The position numbers and the translations under genes are program-made. Shown here piece after piece: positions 1-9,368 of a stretch of 64,000 nucleotides of DNA (positions within the stretch are counted from its first letter, which is position 1; each line of letters begins with the position of its first letter). The stretch is from NCBI GenBank assembly GCA_963839095.1, contig CAWIUF010000056.1:1-64000 (forward strand). The letters are read 5' to 3'. Source of the stretch: Palsa-504 sp963839095 (GTDB lineage: Bacteria; Actinomycetota; Actinomycetes; Streptosporangiales; Streptosporangiaceae). Under the pieces are notes generated by a model. That model was not told where the DNA came from and searched no databases. It was given only the letters and a program-made list of their open reading frames with translations.

Positions 1-61
1 CGAACGAGCCGGGTTTCCCCGTCCCGGTCAACCTTTCCGCGGTTTCGGGTGTACAAGGAAC

Positions 62-583
62 ATGGCGAATCTGGAAGCCGGGAGCCGCACCATGCCGCTC
101 GCAGACCAGCACGGTGCCGATGAGCACGGTGTCGAGGAGCTGTTCCGCACCCGGTACCTGGAGATGGTCCGGCTGGCCGGATTGCTGGGCGCGGACGATC
201 CGGAGGACATCGCGCAGGAGGCGTTCACCCGGCTGATGCGCAGGCACCTGGACGAACCGCGGGCCGCGCTCGGCTACCTGCGCGCCATCGTGGTCAACCT
301 GACCAGGAACCGGCACCGCCATCTGCGCGTCGTGCGGATGCGCACGCCCGCCGGGGTGGACGAGGGCTCCTCGGAGCAGGCGGCCATCATCCGCGAGGAC
401 CACCGGGAGGTGATCGCGGCGCTGGCCGGACTGCCCGCCCGCCGCCGGGAGGCCATCGTGCTGCGCTACTGGCTGGACCTGCCGGAACGGGAGATCGCGG
501 CGGCCATGGGGGTCTCGGCGGGCACCGTCAAATCGCACGTCAGCCGCGGCATGGCCGAGCTGACCCGCGCCCTGAAGTGCTGA
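62..583 (+). CDS. ECF sigma-70 family RNA polymerase sigma factor (SigE-like), copy 1
   Basis: This 173-residue protein has the two-domain build of an extracytoplasmic-function sigma factor, which directs RNA polymerase to a small stress or surface regulon. Region 2 covers about residues 26-90 (LFRTRYLEMVRLAGLLGADD, then DPEDIAQEAF). Region 4 covers about 115-168, with the helix-turn-helix EREIAAAMGVSAGTVKSHVS. ATG at 62 is preferred over ATG at 92 because the same twelve bases, atggcgaatctg, open the paralogous copy at 1954, although the Shine-Dalgarno-like AAGGA is very close. A membrane-anchored partner starts 19 bases after its stop, an arrangement typical of sigma/anti-sigma pairs. The sigma family call is firm; the regulon is unknown. 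Confidence 0.9.
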   Translation: MANLEAGSRTMPLADQHGADEHGVEELFRTRYLEMVRLAGLLGADDPEDIAQEAFTRLMRRHLDEPRAALGYLRAIVVNLTRNRHRHLRVVRMRTPAGVDEGSSEQAAIIREDHREVIAALAGLPARRREAIVLRYWLDLPEREIAAAMGVSAGTVKSHVSRGMAELTRALKC

Positions 584-602
584 ACCACCAGGAGGAGCAG
601 GC

Positions 603-1953
603 ATGAACAGCGTCGAGGAGCGGCTGCGCGAGGCGCTGTGCGCGCACGCGGAGGAGTTCACGGCCCACCCGGATGCCTGGCGGCAGCTGACCTCCAGGAG
701 GCGGCGGCGGGGGGCCCGCCGTCGCCTGGTGGTGGCACCGGTTCTCCGGGGCTGGCCTGGTCCCAGCGGCCGCCGCGGTGGCCGTGGTGGCCGTGTGGCG
801 GTGGCCCTCCTGCTGGTCAACGGCGTTTCCGGCCGGGACGGGCAGGTGCCGGCGGGCGGCTCGACGAGGACGCAGCCGGTTCCGCCCGCCCGCGTCCCCT
901 CGGGCCTCTCCCAGCTCATGTTCGCGATGGACCCGCCGGTCAGTGCCGTGGTCAGCGTCCGGGTGCCGTGGATCGGGAAAAAGGCCGACGGCAAGCCGGA
1001 ACAGGTAACCAGCCGCTTCTGGCTCGCCCGGACCAACCCGGCCTACTGGCTGGACCAGGTCAACCCGGGGCTGCAGCTCTGTCACGCGACCGAAAACGAC
1101 TCGGCGGGAGGGGGCGGCTTCTGCTGGCCGCAGACGGCGCCGGGGCCCGGGCACCTGGCCACCGTGACCGGCAGCGAAGGCGTCGGGACGGACCAGACGA
1201 TCATGGTGGGCGAGGCGGTGGCGCGGGTCGCGTCGGTGACCGCGGTGCTGGCCGACGGGCGCACGTATCCGGGCGCCGTCGCCACGGGGCGCGGGCTGCC
1301 CGGCGTGGTGTGGACCGTCGGTTACCCGTGGTCGGCGGGCTTCCCCTTCACCCGGGGCGCTCACCTGGTGTTCAAGGACGCGTCGGGCAGGCAGGTGGCC
1401 GTGCTGGACCCGCACGCGCCCGCCGGGCCGCCGCAGACGTCCCAGCCCGCCAGCGGCGGCGTGACGCTGTTCTCCTACCCGGCCAGCAACGGCGAGCCGG
1501 CCGGGACAGTGCAGGCGTACCTTATCCACGGCGAAGTCGGATTCTGGTCACCGATCTGGGGCGGGATCATCTCCCAGCGGCTCGCGGCGGACCCTCCGGT
1601 GCTCGGCGGGCTCGCCCTGCCGTTCGGGGCCGAGGGGGGCGGTACCTCCCGGTGGAGGCCCTCGGCTACGCGCACGCCGACGTGGCGCGGGTGGTGCTGC
1701 GGGCCGGCGGCAGGCAGCTGGCCTCGGCCGCCACGGTGGTGGCGGGCTGGCCTGGCAGTAGCCTGCGGCTCTGGCACGTCCGGGTCCCGGTGAATCTCCA
1801 GCAGACGGCCATCGGCAGGCTGGTGGTTACGGCGACCGCTTACGATTCCGCCGGCCACGTCCTCGGCCAGGTCCGGCTCGGCCAGATGACCGTGATCCCG
1901 GAACCGGGTATATCCTCCGCGCAACCTTCGGCGCGCATTGGTGTCTCTTTGGC
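603..1953 (+). pseudogene. Membrane-anchored partner of sigma copy 1, frameshifted
   Basis: The gene starts MNSVEERLREAL, has a basic stretch (RRRRRGARRR), a hydrophobic segment near 740-815, then an extracellular-looking domain of about 300 residues. No known domain is recognised. Position and topology suggest an anti-sigma-like sensor, which is inference. The frame is disturbed: the hydrophobic segment reads well only if two small indels near 745 and 797 are corrected, and the frame changes again at a six-G run near 1637. After that shift the reading frame (YLPVEALGYAHADVARVVL) has no stop and runs into the next sigma factor, so the true end is uncertain. The partner at 2473-3677 is a diverged paralogue: compare LFSYPASNGEPAGTVQAYLI here with FRYPARTLEPSAGTMTAYLL there. 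Confidence 0.6.
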
Positions 1954-2476
1954 ATGGCGAATCTGCGGGCCGGTCCTGACGCCGGCGAGACGCGGCGACA
2001 CGGTCGGGGATGTCAGCGGGCTCTTCCGGGCCAGGTACCCGGAGATGGTCCGGCTGGCCGACCTGCTCGGGGCGGACGACCCCGAGGACATCGCCCAGGA
2101 GGCGTTCGCCCGGCTGATCAGGAAGCACGGCTCGCTGCGCGACCCGGACGCCGCGCTGGCCTACGTGCGGTCCACCGTCTGCAACCTGACCCGCAACCGG
2201 CACCGTCACCTGCGCGTCGTCCGGCTGCGGACGCCTTCGGCGCGGCACGAGGAATCCTCCGAGCAGATCGCCATCCTCAACGAGGACCACCGGGAAGTAC
2301 TGGCCGCGCTGGCGGCCCTGCCGACGCGAAGACGCGAGGCCATCGTCTTGCGGTACTGGCTCGACCTGTCCGAACGTGAGATCGCCGCGGCCATGGGGAT
2401 CTCGCCGGGCACCGTGAAATCGAACGTGAGCCGGGGTATGGCCGCGCTCGCCGCCGCGCTGGGAGAACACGCATGA
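1954..2476 (+). CDS. ECF sigma-70 family sigma factor (SigE-like), copy 2, frameshift near its start
   Basis: This is a close paralogue of the sigma factor at 62-583. Region 2 is nearly identical (RARYPEMVRLADLLGADDPE), as is region 4 (EREIAAAMGISPGTVKSNVS). The ATG at 1954 opens atggcgaatctg exactly as in copy 1, but it lies in a different frame from the body, so an indel between 1954 and about 2015 is implied. No ATG or GTG start was found in the body frame just upstream; a TTG at 1949 is the only weak alternative. The stop overlaps the next start (ATGA at 2473-2476), so translation of the downstream partner is probably coupled. The family is certain; the start is not. Confidence 0.8.
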
Positions 2477-3677
2477 ACACACTCGAGGACCGGCTGCGCG
2501 AAGCGCTGCGCGAACGCGCCGGGCAGTCACCCGTCAGCCCGGATGCCTGGTCGCGGACCCTGGCCAGGACACGGCGGCGCGTCTGGGCGCCGGCCTGGAC
2601 CCGGTTCATGATCCCGGTCACGGCCGCCGCGGCCATCGTCGTGATCATCGTCGGGGCGGCCCTGCTGACCGGAAGCACGGGCCAGCACGGAACGTCCCGC
2701 CAGCCCGGGCCGACGACGGCTCCCGGCCAGCGCCACGCCGCCGGCGCCGCCCGGGCCTAACAGCTACCTGATGAAGGGGACGCCGCCGGTTACCGCGGTG
2801 GTGCCGATCAAGCTGACCATCGGCGGGAAGACGACGTGGACCTTCGTGTGGTTCGGCTACATGAAGAACGCCCGCGGCCAGGGGATCGCGCTGTGCTCGG
2901 TGACCGATGGCGCCGGCTACTACGGGACCGGCGGCTGCGAGGGCCGCGCCGGTGCCGGCGGGCAAGGCCGCGGCGTCGCGGGCGGTGCCGGCGCGATCAG
3001 GCTGGGCATCGCCGTCAGGCAGGCGGCCTCGGTCACGGCGCTGCTGCCCGGCGGCCGCCGGGTGCCCGGCGTGCTCGGCGTCGGGACGCGGTTTCCCCTA
3101 CCAGGTCTGGGCGGTGACCTATCCGCAGCCCAGCAGCGCCCAGGTCGTCTTTGCCGACGCCGGCGGCCGCAGGCTCGGCCAGCTGTCCTTCCCGGCCGAT
3201 TACCCGGTGCCTGCGCAGCCGCGCACCGGCGGGATCCCGCGTGTTCCGCTATCCGGCCCGCACGCTGGAGCCGTCCGCGGGCACGATGACGGCCTACCTG
3301 CTCGACGGACGGGTCGTCGGCGTCGGCGGCCACGTGGTCGGCTTCTGGGACTCGCGCTCGAGCTCGGCGATATCCACCGTCCCCGCCGACGGGCCGCCGG
3401 CCGTGGAACTGTTCGGCGGCGATATCACCAACCACGCCAAGCAGGCGTATTTCTACGGCTACGCCCACGAGAACGTGCGCCGCGTCACGCTGCGGCTGGC
3501 GAGGCAAGCAGTACAGCGCGCCGACCTTCGCCGCCTGGCCGGGCAGCGGCCTGCGCCTGTGGGACTTCCCGGTGCCCGCCAGCGCGCTGCTGTCCCCCCG
3601 CGAGCCGCGTCCTGCTGGGGTACGACGCGGCTGGCCGGGTGGTCTGGCAGAAGAACCTCTCGGCGGCGGCTCGCTAG
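2473..3677 (+). pseudogene. Membrane-anchored partner of sigma copy 2, several frameshifts
   Basis: The start MNTLEDRLREALRERAG matches the partner of copy 1 (MNSVEERLREALCAHA), followed by a transmembrane segment at about residues 42-60 (FMIPVTAAAAIVVIIVGAAL). The frame then changes near 2750, 3095, 3235 and again after 3510. The fragments together give a coherent extracellular domain: LMKGTPPVTAVVPIKLTIGG, then FPYQVWAVTYPQPSSAQVVF, then MTAYLLDGRVVGVGG, and finally VLLGYDAAGRVVWQKNLSAA before the stop at 3677. At least four indels in 1.2 kb mean either a decaying gene or poor base calling. Its role as an anti-sigma-like sensor is inferred only from coupling to the sigma gene and from topology. 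Confidence 0.55.
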
Positions 3678-3687
3678 CCGGGCCGCC

Positions 3688-4542
3688 CTAGCCGGGAAGG
3701 GGCGCGCGGTCGGCCAGCTCCGCGAAGGCGGCCTCGGTGGCGGAGCCGGGGGCGGCGCAGTAGGCGATGATGCGCTGGCCGGTCTCGGCGATGTGCAGCA
3801 CCTGGCACTCGAACTCCAGCGGGCCGGCCAGCGGGTGCAGTACGTGCTTGAGCATCGGCCCGCGCACTTCGACCTCCTGCTCCGCCCACATCGCGGCGAA
3901 CCGCGGCGACAGCGCCAGCAGCTCGGTGACCAGGCTGTCGATCCCCGGGTCGCCCGGGTACCGGGCGTAGCCGGCCCGCAGGTCGGCGACCGTGGACCGG
4001 GTGAAGCGGACGAAGTCCTCGTCGCTCCAGACCACGTCCTGCGGCGCCCGCAGGAACGTCCAGCGGATCATGTTCCGGTCCTCGTAACGGGACAGGTCGC
4101 CGATGAAATGGGTCGCGAGCTGGTTCCAGGCCAGCACGTTGTAGGCCGCGTCCACCACGTAGGCCGGGACACCCGGCATGCTGTCGAGCAGGTGCCTGAT
4201 GCCCGGGGTGATCTCCCGGCCCGGCCGGGGCGGCGCGGGCGGGGCCTGGCCGGCCATCCGGAACAGGTAGTCGCGTTCGTCGGCGGTGAGCATCAGCGCG
4301 CGGGCCAGCGCGGAGAGCACCTGGCGCGAGGGATGCGGGCCGCGGGCCTGCTCCAGCCGGATGTAGTAGTCGACCGACAGCCCGGCCAGCTGGGCCACCT
4401 CCTGGCGGCGCAGCCCGGGGGTACGCCGCGAGCCCGGGGTGCCCGCCGCGGGCAGGCCGGCCTGGCGCGGGCTCAGCCGGGCGCGCCGGGCGCGCAGGAA
4501 CGCCGCCAGCTCGGTGCGGCGGTTGGTGTCCATGGCCTCCAT
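3688..4542 (-). CDS. XRE-family transcriptional regulator with MmyB-like ligand-binding domain
   Basis: This 284-residue protein has an N-terminal lambda-repressor-type helix-turn-helix (about residues 10-90, with RRQEVAQLAGLSVDYYIRLE) followed by the PAS-like MmyB domain seen in many actinobacterial regulators (YVVDAAYNVLAWNQLATHFI, then NMIRWTFL and a DLRAGYARYPGDP stretch). Proteins of this type usually control an adjacent, divergently transcribed oxidoreductase. That is the arrangement here, with a short-chain dehydrogenase beginning 98 bases away on the other strand. The start could be 4542 or the in-frame ATG at 4533; neither has a convincing ribosome binding site. The family is clear; the ligand is unknown. 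Confidence 0.88.
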   Translation of the reverse strand: MEAMDTNRRTELAAFLRARRARLSPRQAGLPAAGTPGSRRTPGLRRQEVAQLAGLSVDYYIRLEQARGPHPSRQVLSALARALMLTADERDYLFRMAGQAPPAPPRPGREITPGIRHLLDSMPGVPAYVVDAAYNVLAWNQLATHFIGDLSRYEDRNMIRWTFLRAPQDVVWSDEDFVRFTRSTVADLRAGYARYPGDPGIDSLVTELLALSPRFAAMWAEQEVEVRGPMLKHVLHPLAGPLEFECQVLHIAETGQRIIAYCAAPGSATEAAFAELADRAPLPG

Positions 4543-4640
4543 TGTCCCTGCGGCCTGTCGTCGCCGAGGGTGGTACTGCTGGTCCCAGGCACGGGCGGTC
4601 TCTCCCGGCAGGCCGCGCCCTGGTCACTAGCGTCGGTGTC

Positions 4641-5405
4641 ATGGCTACGACAATCGCCCTGATCACCGGGGCCAACAAGGGGATCGGCTTCGAGACCGCG
4701 CGGCAGCTGGGCGCCCGCGGCGTCACCGTGCTGGCGGCCGCGCGGGACGAGGCGCGGGGCCGGCAGGCCGAGCGGGCGCTGCGCGAAGCGCTCGGGGACG
4801 GCGCCGAGGTCCGGTTCGTGCCGCTCGACGTGACCGACGCCAAGTCGGCGCAGGAGGCCGCCGACTGGATCGACCGCGAGTACGGCCGCCTGGACATCCT
4901 GGTCAACAACGCGGGCATCGCGGTCGGCGGCGGTGCGCCCAGCCAGACGGATCTCGACGCGATGCGCGAGGTCTACGAGACCAACGTGTTCGGCGTGATC
5001 ACGGTGACGAACGCGATGCTGCCGCTGCTGCGCCGGGCGCCCGCGGCGCGGATCGTCAACGTGTCCAGTGAGGTCGGCTCCATCGCCTCGATGACGGACC
5101 CCGGCGGCCCGCTAGGGCAGATGCCCGCCAGCCTGGCCTACCCGTCGTCCAAGAGCGCGCTCAACATGGTCACCGCGATGTACGCGAAGGAGCTGAGGGA
5201 CACTCCGGTCAAGGTCAACGCGGCCAACCCGGGATACACCGCCACCGACCTCAACCGGCACAACGGGTTCCGTTCGGTCGCCGAGGGGGCCGAGGCCAGC
5301 GTGTACCTGGCTACCTTGGGTCCCGATGGCCCCAGCGGCATCCTGTGGGGCCACCTGTGGACCGCCGACGGCCCCGCCGACGCCTACGGCCGCCTCCCCT
5401 GGTGA
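4641..5405 (+). CDS. Short-chain dehydrogenase/reductase (SDR)
   Basis: This 254-residue classical SDR is an NAD(P)-dependent oxidoreductase. The cofactor motif TGANKGIG is near the N-terminus, followed by NNAG (about residue 90), a catalytic Ser in VNVSSEVGS, and the YPSSK catalytic Tyr/Lys pair. The ATG at 4641 gives the normal short SDR N-terminus (MATTIALITGANKG), although the frame is open further upstream. It is divergent from the XRE regulator, its likely controller. Its 3' end is overlapped for 95 bases by the patatin-like reading frame on the other strand. The substrate cannot be deduced; related proteins act on aldehydes and ketones. Confidence 0.92.
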   Translation: MATTIALITGANKGIGFETARQLGARGVTVLAAARDEARGRQAERALREALGDGAEVRFVPLDVTDAKSAQEAADWIDREYGRLDILVNNAGIAVGGGAPSQTDLDAMREVYETNVFGVITVTNAMLPLLRRAPAARIVNVSSEVGSIASMTDPGGPLGQMPASLAYPSSKSALNMVTAMYAKELRDTPVKVNAANPGYTATDLNRHNGFRSVAEGAEASVYLATLGPDGPSGILWGHLWTADGPADAYGRLPW

Positions 5406-6672
5406 CCATTCCGCCGCGAGGCCAGCGGCACCGATGTGGCACCGATGCGCTCTTACGACAACGATGTGGCATTGATGTCGCTCGCGCCGGGCCAGGGCGT
5501 GCGACGTGAGTGAATGGTGAGGTTAATGAGGCAAATGTGGCGTGGGTGGCGGCGCGGCCCGACTCGAATGCCTCGCGGAGCAAGCGGCCGTCGGTCGCCA
5601 GGCGGCTTACCACCGGCGACCCGGCCGACGGCCGGATCGAGAACACCGCCACTGGGACTGCTGCTTCGGGTGTGACTGGGAGGGCGGACTGGTAGGCGGC
5701 TAGGCGCTGGTCGTCGGCGGCCCGGCGGGTGTCGCGGGCCAGGAAGATTTCGCGCAGGGCGGGGGTCTCGCGGCGCAGGGTGGTGCGGGCGAGCAGGCGG
5801 AGCGAGCGGGCGGGGGCGCGGGCGGCTCGGCCGCGGGCGGCGGGCGCCGCCGGCTGGGGCGCCGCCGGCTGGGGGCGCCGCATGGCTGAGGGGCCGCTGG
5901 CTGGGGCGCCGACGGCTGAGGGGCCGCTGGCTGGGGGGCCGACGGCTGAGGGGCCGCTGGCTGGGGCGTCGACGGCTGGGGCGGGCAGGGGGGCGCGGCG
6001 GGAGCGTAGGACCAGGACGTGGGTGGCGCCCTGGGCTAGGGCGGTGCGGTAGGGGACGGACTCGGACAGGCCGGCGTCGTAGAAGCGGCGGCCGTCGAGG
6101 GTCACTGGCGGGCCGGCCAGCAGGGGCAGGGCGGCGCTGGCGCGCAGGGCCAGGCGCAGCTCGGCCGGGGTGGCGGTCAGCGGGCGCAGGTCGGTGGACT
6201 GGCCGGTGGCGGCGTCGGTGGCCAGCGGGTGGAACTCGACCGGGCTGGCGAGCACCGCGGCGAAATCCATCGGGAACGTGGTCTGGTACAGCTCCTCGAT
6301 CAGGGCCCGGACGTCGGCCACGGGGCGGCCGCGCAGGAAGGCCGACCGGCGGATGAAGGCGCGGGCGTAGGCGGGCTCGGTCCAGCCGCGCAGCCCGGCC
6401 GGACGGCTGAGCAGCCAGGCGCCGGTGATGGCCCCGGCCGAGGCGCCGTAGACGGCGTCGAAGACCGGGACCAGGCCGAGTTCGTCGAGCGCGAGCGCCA
6501 TGCCGGCCGAGACCGCCCCGCGCATCCCGCCGCCCTCGATGGCCAGCGCGACCCGGTATCCGTCGTCGCGCTGGCCCGGCTGGCTTCCCGACCGGGCCCG
6601 GTCGCGGAGGACCCGCAGCACGTCGTGCACCGGCGGGGGCGGCGGGGAGGAGGAAGGGGAGCCGTCGTGCAT
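5311..6672 (-). CDS. Patatin-like phospholipase family protein
   Basis: This is a predicted acyl hydrolase of the patatin family. The oxyanion motif EGGGMRG lies near residue 50, the nucleophile elbow YGASAG near 85, and the catalytic Asp in DAGLSES. A ten-residue repeat (ASGPSAVGPP type) interrupts the protein after the catalytic Asp; it is encoded by three 30-base direct repeats. The start overlaps the stop of the upstream HelD gene as ATGA, so the two are translationally coupled. The last 60 residues are Arg/Gly-rich and run 95 bases into the opposing SDR gene, which looks unnatural; a lost stop near 5480-5510 is possible. The family is secure and the C-terminus doubtful. Confidence 0.85.
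   Translation of the reverse strand: MHDGSPSSSPPPPPVHDVLRVLRDRARSGSQPGQRDDGYRVALAIEGGGMRGAVSAGMALALDELGLVPVFDAVYGASAGAITGAWLLSRPAGLRGWTEPAYARAFIRRSAFLRGRPVADVRALIEELYQTTFPMDFAAVLASPVEFHPLATDAATGQSTDLRPLTATPAELRLALRASAALPLLAGPPVTLDGRRFYDAGLSESVPYRTALAQGATHVLVLRSRRAPLPAPAVDAPASGPSAVGPPASGPSAVGAPASGPSAMRRPQPAAPQPAAPAARGRAARAPARSLRLLARTTLRRETPALREIFLARDTRRAADDQRLAAYQSALPVTPEAAVPVAVFSIRPSAGSPVVSRLATDGRLLREAFESGRAATHATFASLTSPFTHVARPGPARATSMPHRCRKSASVPHRCRWPRGGMVTRGGGRRRRRGRRRSTGGPTGCRWGHRDPR
5884..5973. repeat. Three tandem 30-bp repeats inside the patatin gene
   Basis: Three copies of a 30-base unit beginning ggctgaggggccgctggctg follow one another with one to three differences, preceded by shorter 15-base units (ggctggggcgccgcc) from about 5850. 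They encode an Ala/Gly/Pro/Ser linker on the minus strand, and copy number may vary between strains. Confidence 0.9.
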
Positions 6673-9005
6673 CAGGAGGCGAGGCGGCTCAGGGCGGGCG
6701 GCAGGTCGCCGTCGTGGACGACGGTGAGGCGGTGGGTGGCGCGGGTGATGGCCACGTACAGGTCGTGGCCGCCGGCCGGCGACTGGGACCAGATCCCGGC
6801 CGGGTCGACCAGGACCACCCGGTCGAACTCCAGGCCCTTGGACTGGCCCACGGTCAGCAGCGCGACCGGCGAGTCCAGGACTTCGGCCTGGTCGCCGGGG
6901 ACCGCCGCGGGCAGGGCCAGGACCAGCTCGGCGATCCGGGCCCCGGGCGCGATCACCGCCAGGCGGCCGCCTTCTTCCAGGCCGGCCAGTTCGGTGGCCA
7001 CGACGGCGGCGACCTGATCCAGGCCGCGGACGGCCCGCGGCGCGGCGCCCTCCTCGCGGACCGACTCCGGCGGCTTCTCGCCGGGGGCGACGGCGGACAG
7101 CACGTCGGCGGCGACCGCCATGATCTCGGCCGGGGTGCGGTAGTTGACGGTGAGCATTTCCTCCCGCCAGCGGCCCTTCACGTACGGGTCGAGCATCTGG
7201 GCCCAGGACCGGGCACCGGCCGCGCTGCCGCGCTGGGCCACGTCGCCGACCACGGTCATCGACCGGGTCGGGATGCGGCGCATCACCATCCGCCAGGCCA
7301 TCGCGGACAGCTCCTGCGCCTCGTCCACGATCACGTGACCGTAGGCCCAGGACGGGTCGGCCCAGGCCCGTTCGGCGGTGGTGAGCTGCTGGCCCGAATC
7401 GCGGTTCCAGTCGGCAAGAGAACTGGCGTCCACCAGATCGGAGAGCCGGGTGGAGGCGCCGAAGGCCTCGTTCCCCACCGTCGTGATCTCGAGCACCTCG
7501 CGGGCGTACTTCTCCTCCAGGCGGCGCTCGCGGTCGGCGGCCCGGCGGCGGCGCCGGTCGGCGCTGTCGTCGGTGCCGATCAGCTGCTGGGCCTCGTCGA
7601 GCAGCGGCACGTCCGCCACGGTCCACGCGTCGGGGTGGGCGGGGCGGTGCAAGGCCACTCGTTCGGCTGGAGTGAAGCCGGAAGCGGCGCGGCGGATGGC
7701 ACCTTCCTCGGCCAGCAGGCCGGCGACCAGCCGCTGGGGGGTCAGGAAGGGCCACAGGCCGTCGAGCGCGGCCCGGACCGCGGGCTCGTCCCAGAGCCGG
7801 GCCCGGGCGTAGGGCACGTCCTCGGGGTCGAGCGGGCGGTCCAGCGCCCGCGCCTCGGCCTGCGCGAGCGCGCCGAGCAGCTCGGTGATGTACAGCTTGC
7901 GGGCCACGTTGTGCGGCTTGCGCAGGCCGCGGGCCCGGTCCCGGAGGCGCAGCACGGTTTCCCGCGGCACCGTCATGGTCACGCCGTCGACGGTGACCTC
8001 GAGGTCCCCGGCCGGCACCTGCTGCCGGTCGCGGACGTAGCGGCGGAGCACGTTCACCATCCGGGCGTCGCCCTTGACCACGGCGGCTTCCGGGTCGTCG
8101 TCGGGGGCGGCCTTGACCCCGGGGAACAGCTCGGCCATCGAGCTGAGCACCACGTCGGTCTCGCCCAGCGACGGCAGGACCTGGCTGATGTAGCGCAGGA
8201 AGGTGGCGTTCGGGCCGATGACCAGCACGCCGCGGCGCTCGAGGGTGCGGCGGTGGGTGTAGAGCAGGTAGGCGGCGCGGTGCAGCGCCGCGACCGTCTT
8301 GCCGGTGCCCGGGCCGCCCTGCACCACCAGGACGCCCTGCAGCGCGGAGCGGATGACCCGGTCCTGCTCGGACTGGATGGTGGCCACCACGTCGCTCATC
8401 CGGCCGGTGCGCCCGGCGGTGATGCTGGCGATCAGCATGGCCTCGCCGGACAGGGTCCGGCGGTCCGGCTCGGACAGCCGGTCGAGGTCGAAGACCTCGT
8501 CGTCGACGCCGGTGACGGCGCGCTGCCGGGTGTAGATGTGCCGGCGGCGGACCAGGCCGGCCGGGTCCTTGGGAGTGGCGGCGTAGAAGGGCTGCGCCGC
8601 GGGCGCGCGCCAGTCGATGAGCTTGGGCTCGTGCTCGTCGTCGCGCAGCCCGATCCGCCCGATGTACAAGGTGGGGCCGAATTCGCCGTTGGCGCTGGCA
8701 TCCGGGTCACTGTCGGTACGGCCGAAGCACAGGCCGTGCTCGACCGCGTTCAGCTGGGCGAGCCGCCGCGCCTGTTCCGCCGCCGTGATGTCGCGCTCGA
8801 CCCGGGCCTGGAAGGTCCCGCCGGAACCGCCGCTGCCCTGCGTCTGGGTGAGCGCGCGCTCGGCCCGGTCCCGCGCTTCGTCGAGTAGCTGGTAAAGCAC
8901 ATCGAGATACGCCTGTTCCTGACCTATAGCCGTGCTGGTAGCGGAATTAGATTGACTAATCGTCATATTTCTTGGTAAACTTTCCTTGCGGCTTAGATCT
9001 GGCAT
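6672..9005 (-). CDS. helD: HelD-family RNA polymerase-associated motor ATPase (UvrD/Rep-like)
   Basis: This 777-residue superfamily 1 ATPase has the HelD layout. A coiled-coil N-terminus (AYLDVLYQLLDEARDRAERA) is followed by the Walker A motif GGPGTGKT (about residue 230), long insertions, the DEAQELS Walker B, TVNYRTPAEIM, and the C-terminal AITRATHRLTVVH motif. HelD proteins remove RNA polymerase from stalled or drug-bound complexes, and some actinobacterial members protect against rifamycins. No rifamycin-associated element was recognised upstream. The start could instead be the ATG at 8966 (MTISQSNSATS). The gene is coupled by ATGA to the patatin gene downstream, an uncommon pairing. The family is clear; the exact HelD class is uncertain. 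Confidence 0.88.
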   Translation of the reverse strand: MPDLSRKESLPRNMTISQSNSATSTAIGQEQAYLDVLYQLLDEARDRAERALTQTQGSGGSGGTFQARVERDITAAEQARRLAQLNAVEHGLCFGRTDSDPDASANGEFGPTLYIGRIGLRDDEHEPKLIDWRAPAAQPFYAATPKDPAGLVRRRHIYTRQRAVTGVDDEVFDLDRLSEPDRRTLSGEAMLIASITAGRTGRMSDVVATIQSEQDRVIRSALQGVLVVQGGPGTGKTVAALHRAAYLLYTHRRTLERRGVLVIGPNATFLRYISQVLPSLGETDVVLSSMAELFPGVKAAPDDDPEAAVVKGDARMVNVLRRYVRDRQQVPAGDLEVTVDGVTMTVPRETVLRLRDRARGLRKPHNVARKLYITELLGALAQAEARALDRPLDPEDVPYARARLWDEPAVRAALDGLWPFLTPQRLVAGLLAEEGAIRRAASGFTPAERVALHRPAHPDAWTVADVPLLDEAQQLIGTDDSADRRRRRAADRERRLEEKYAREVLEITTVGNEAFGASTRLSDLVDASSLADWNRDSGQQLTTAERAWADPSWAYGHVIVDEAQELSAMAWRMVMRRIPTRSMTVVGDVAQRGSAAGARSWAQMLDPYVKGRWREEMLTVNYRTPAEIMAVAADVLSAVAPGEKPPESVREEGAAPRAVRGLDQVAAVVATELAGLEEGGRLAVIAPGARIAELVLALPAAVPGDQAEVLDSPVALLTVGQSKGLEFDRVVLVDPAGIWSQSPAGGHDLYVAITRATHRLTVVHDGDLPPALSRLAS

Positions 9006-9368
9006 GCTTTAAATTGGCGCTTATCGGCGTTAATCGGGATATGGAAGCTTATCATCCCGGCCAGGGTCCCGGTAGCCGCGATCCCCGGCCAGCGAGCCCT
9101 GCTGGCCTGCACTGCCAGCCAGCGCATCCCGGGCGGACCGCCGCTTCGGCAGCGTCCCGGCAGGCCCGCGGCGGGTGGCCTGCCACTATCAGCCCCGAAT
9201 GGCCGGGACGGGCAGCCGTAATTTCCCCGCTGCAATTATCGCGGCTGGGCGCAGTGGATTTCGCCGACGCTAATCGCGGCGGCATAACAGGGCGCCGCGG
9301 ACTCCCCCGCAGGCCGCCGGTCAGCCCCCGCCTAGGATGTAGGCCAGACTTGAGGGAGGCGCTCAGAC
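9006..9368. other. Divergent intergenic region between helD and aceB
   Basis: These 363 bases hold no convincing gene. The helD side is AT-rich for this genome. The aceB side ends with TAGGAT (9333-9338), a plausible -10 element, and a strong GAGGGAGG ribosome binding site just before the aceB start. Both promoters must lie here. Confidence 0.5.

Noticed and set aside
6714..8888. 724-codon plus-strand frame opposite helD
   Set aside because: It is a complementary-strand shadow of the HelD gene with no recognisable domain and an Asp/Gly/His/Arg composition typical of such shadows.
8940..9060. Search for a rifamycin-associated element upstream of helD
   Set aside because: The region is AT-rich and shows no long GC-rich inverted repeat of the kind reported before rifamycin-response genes.
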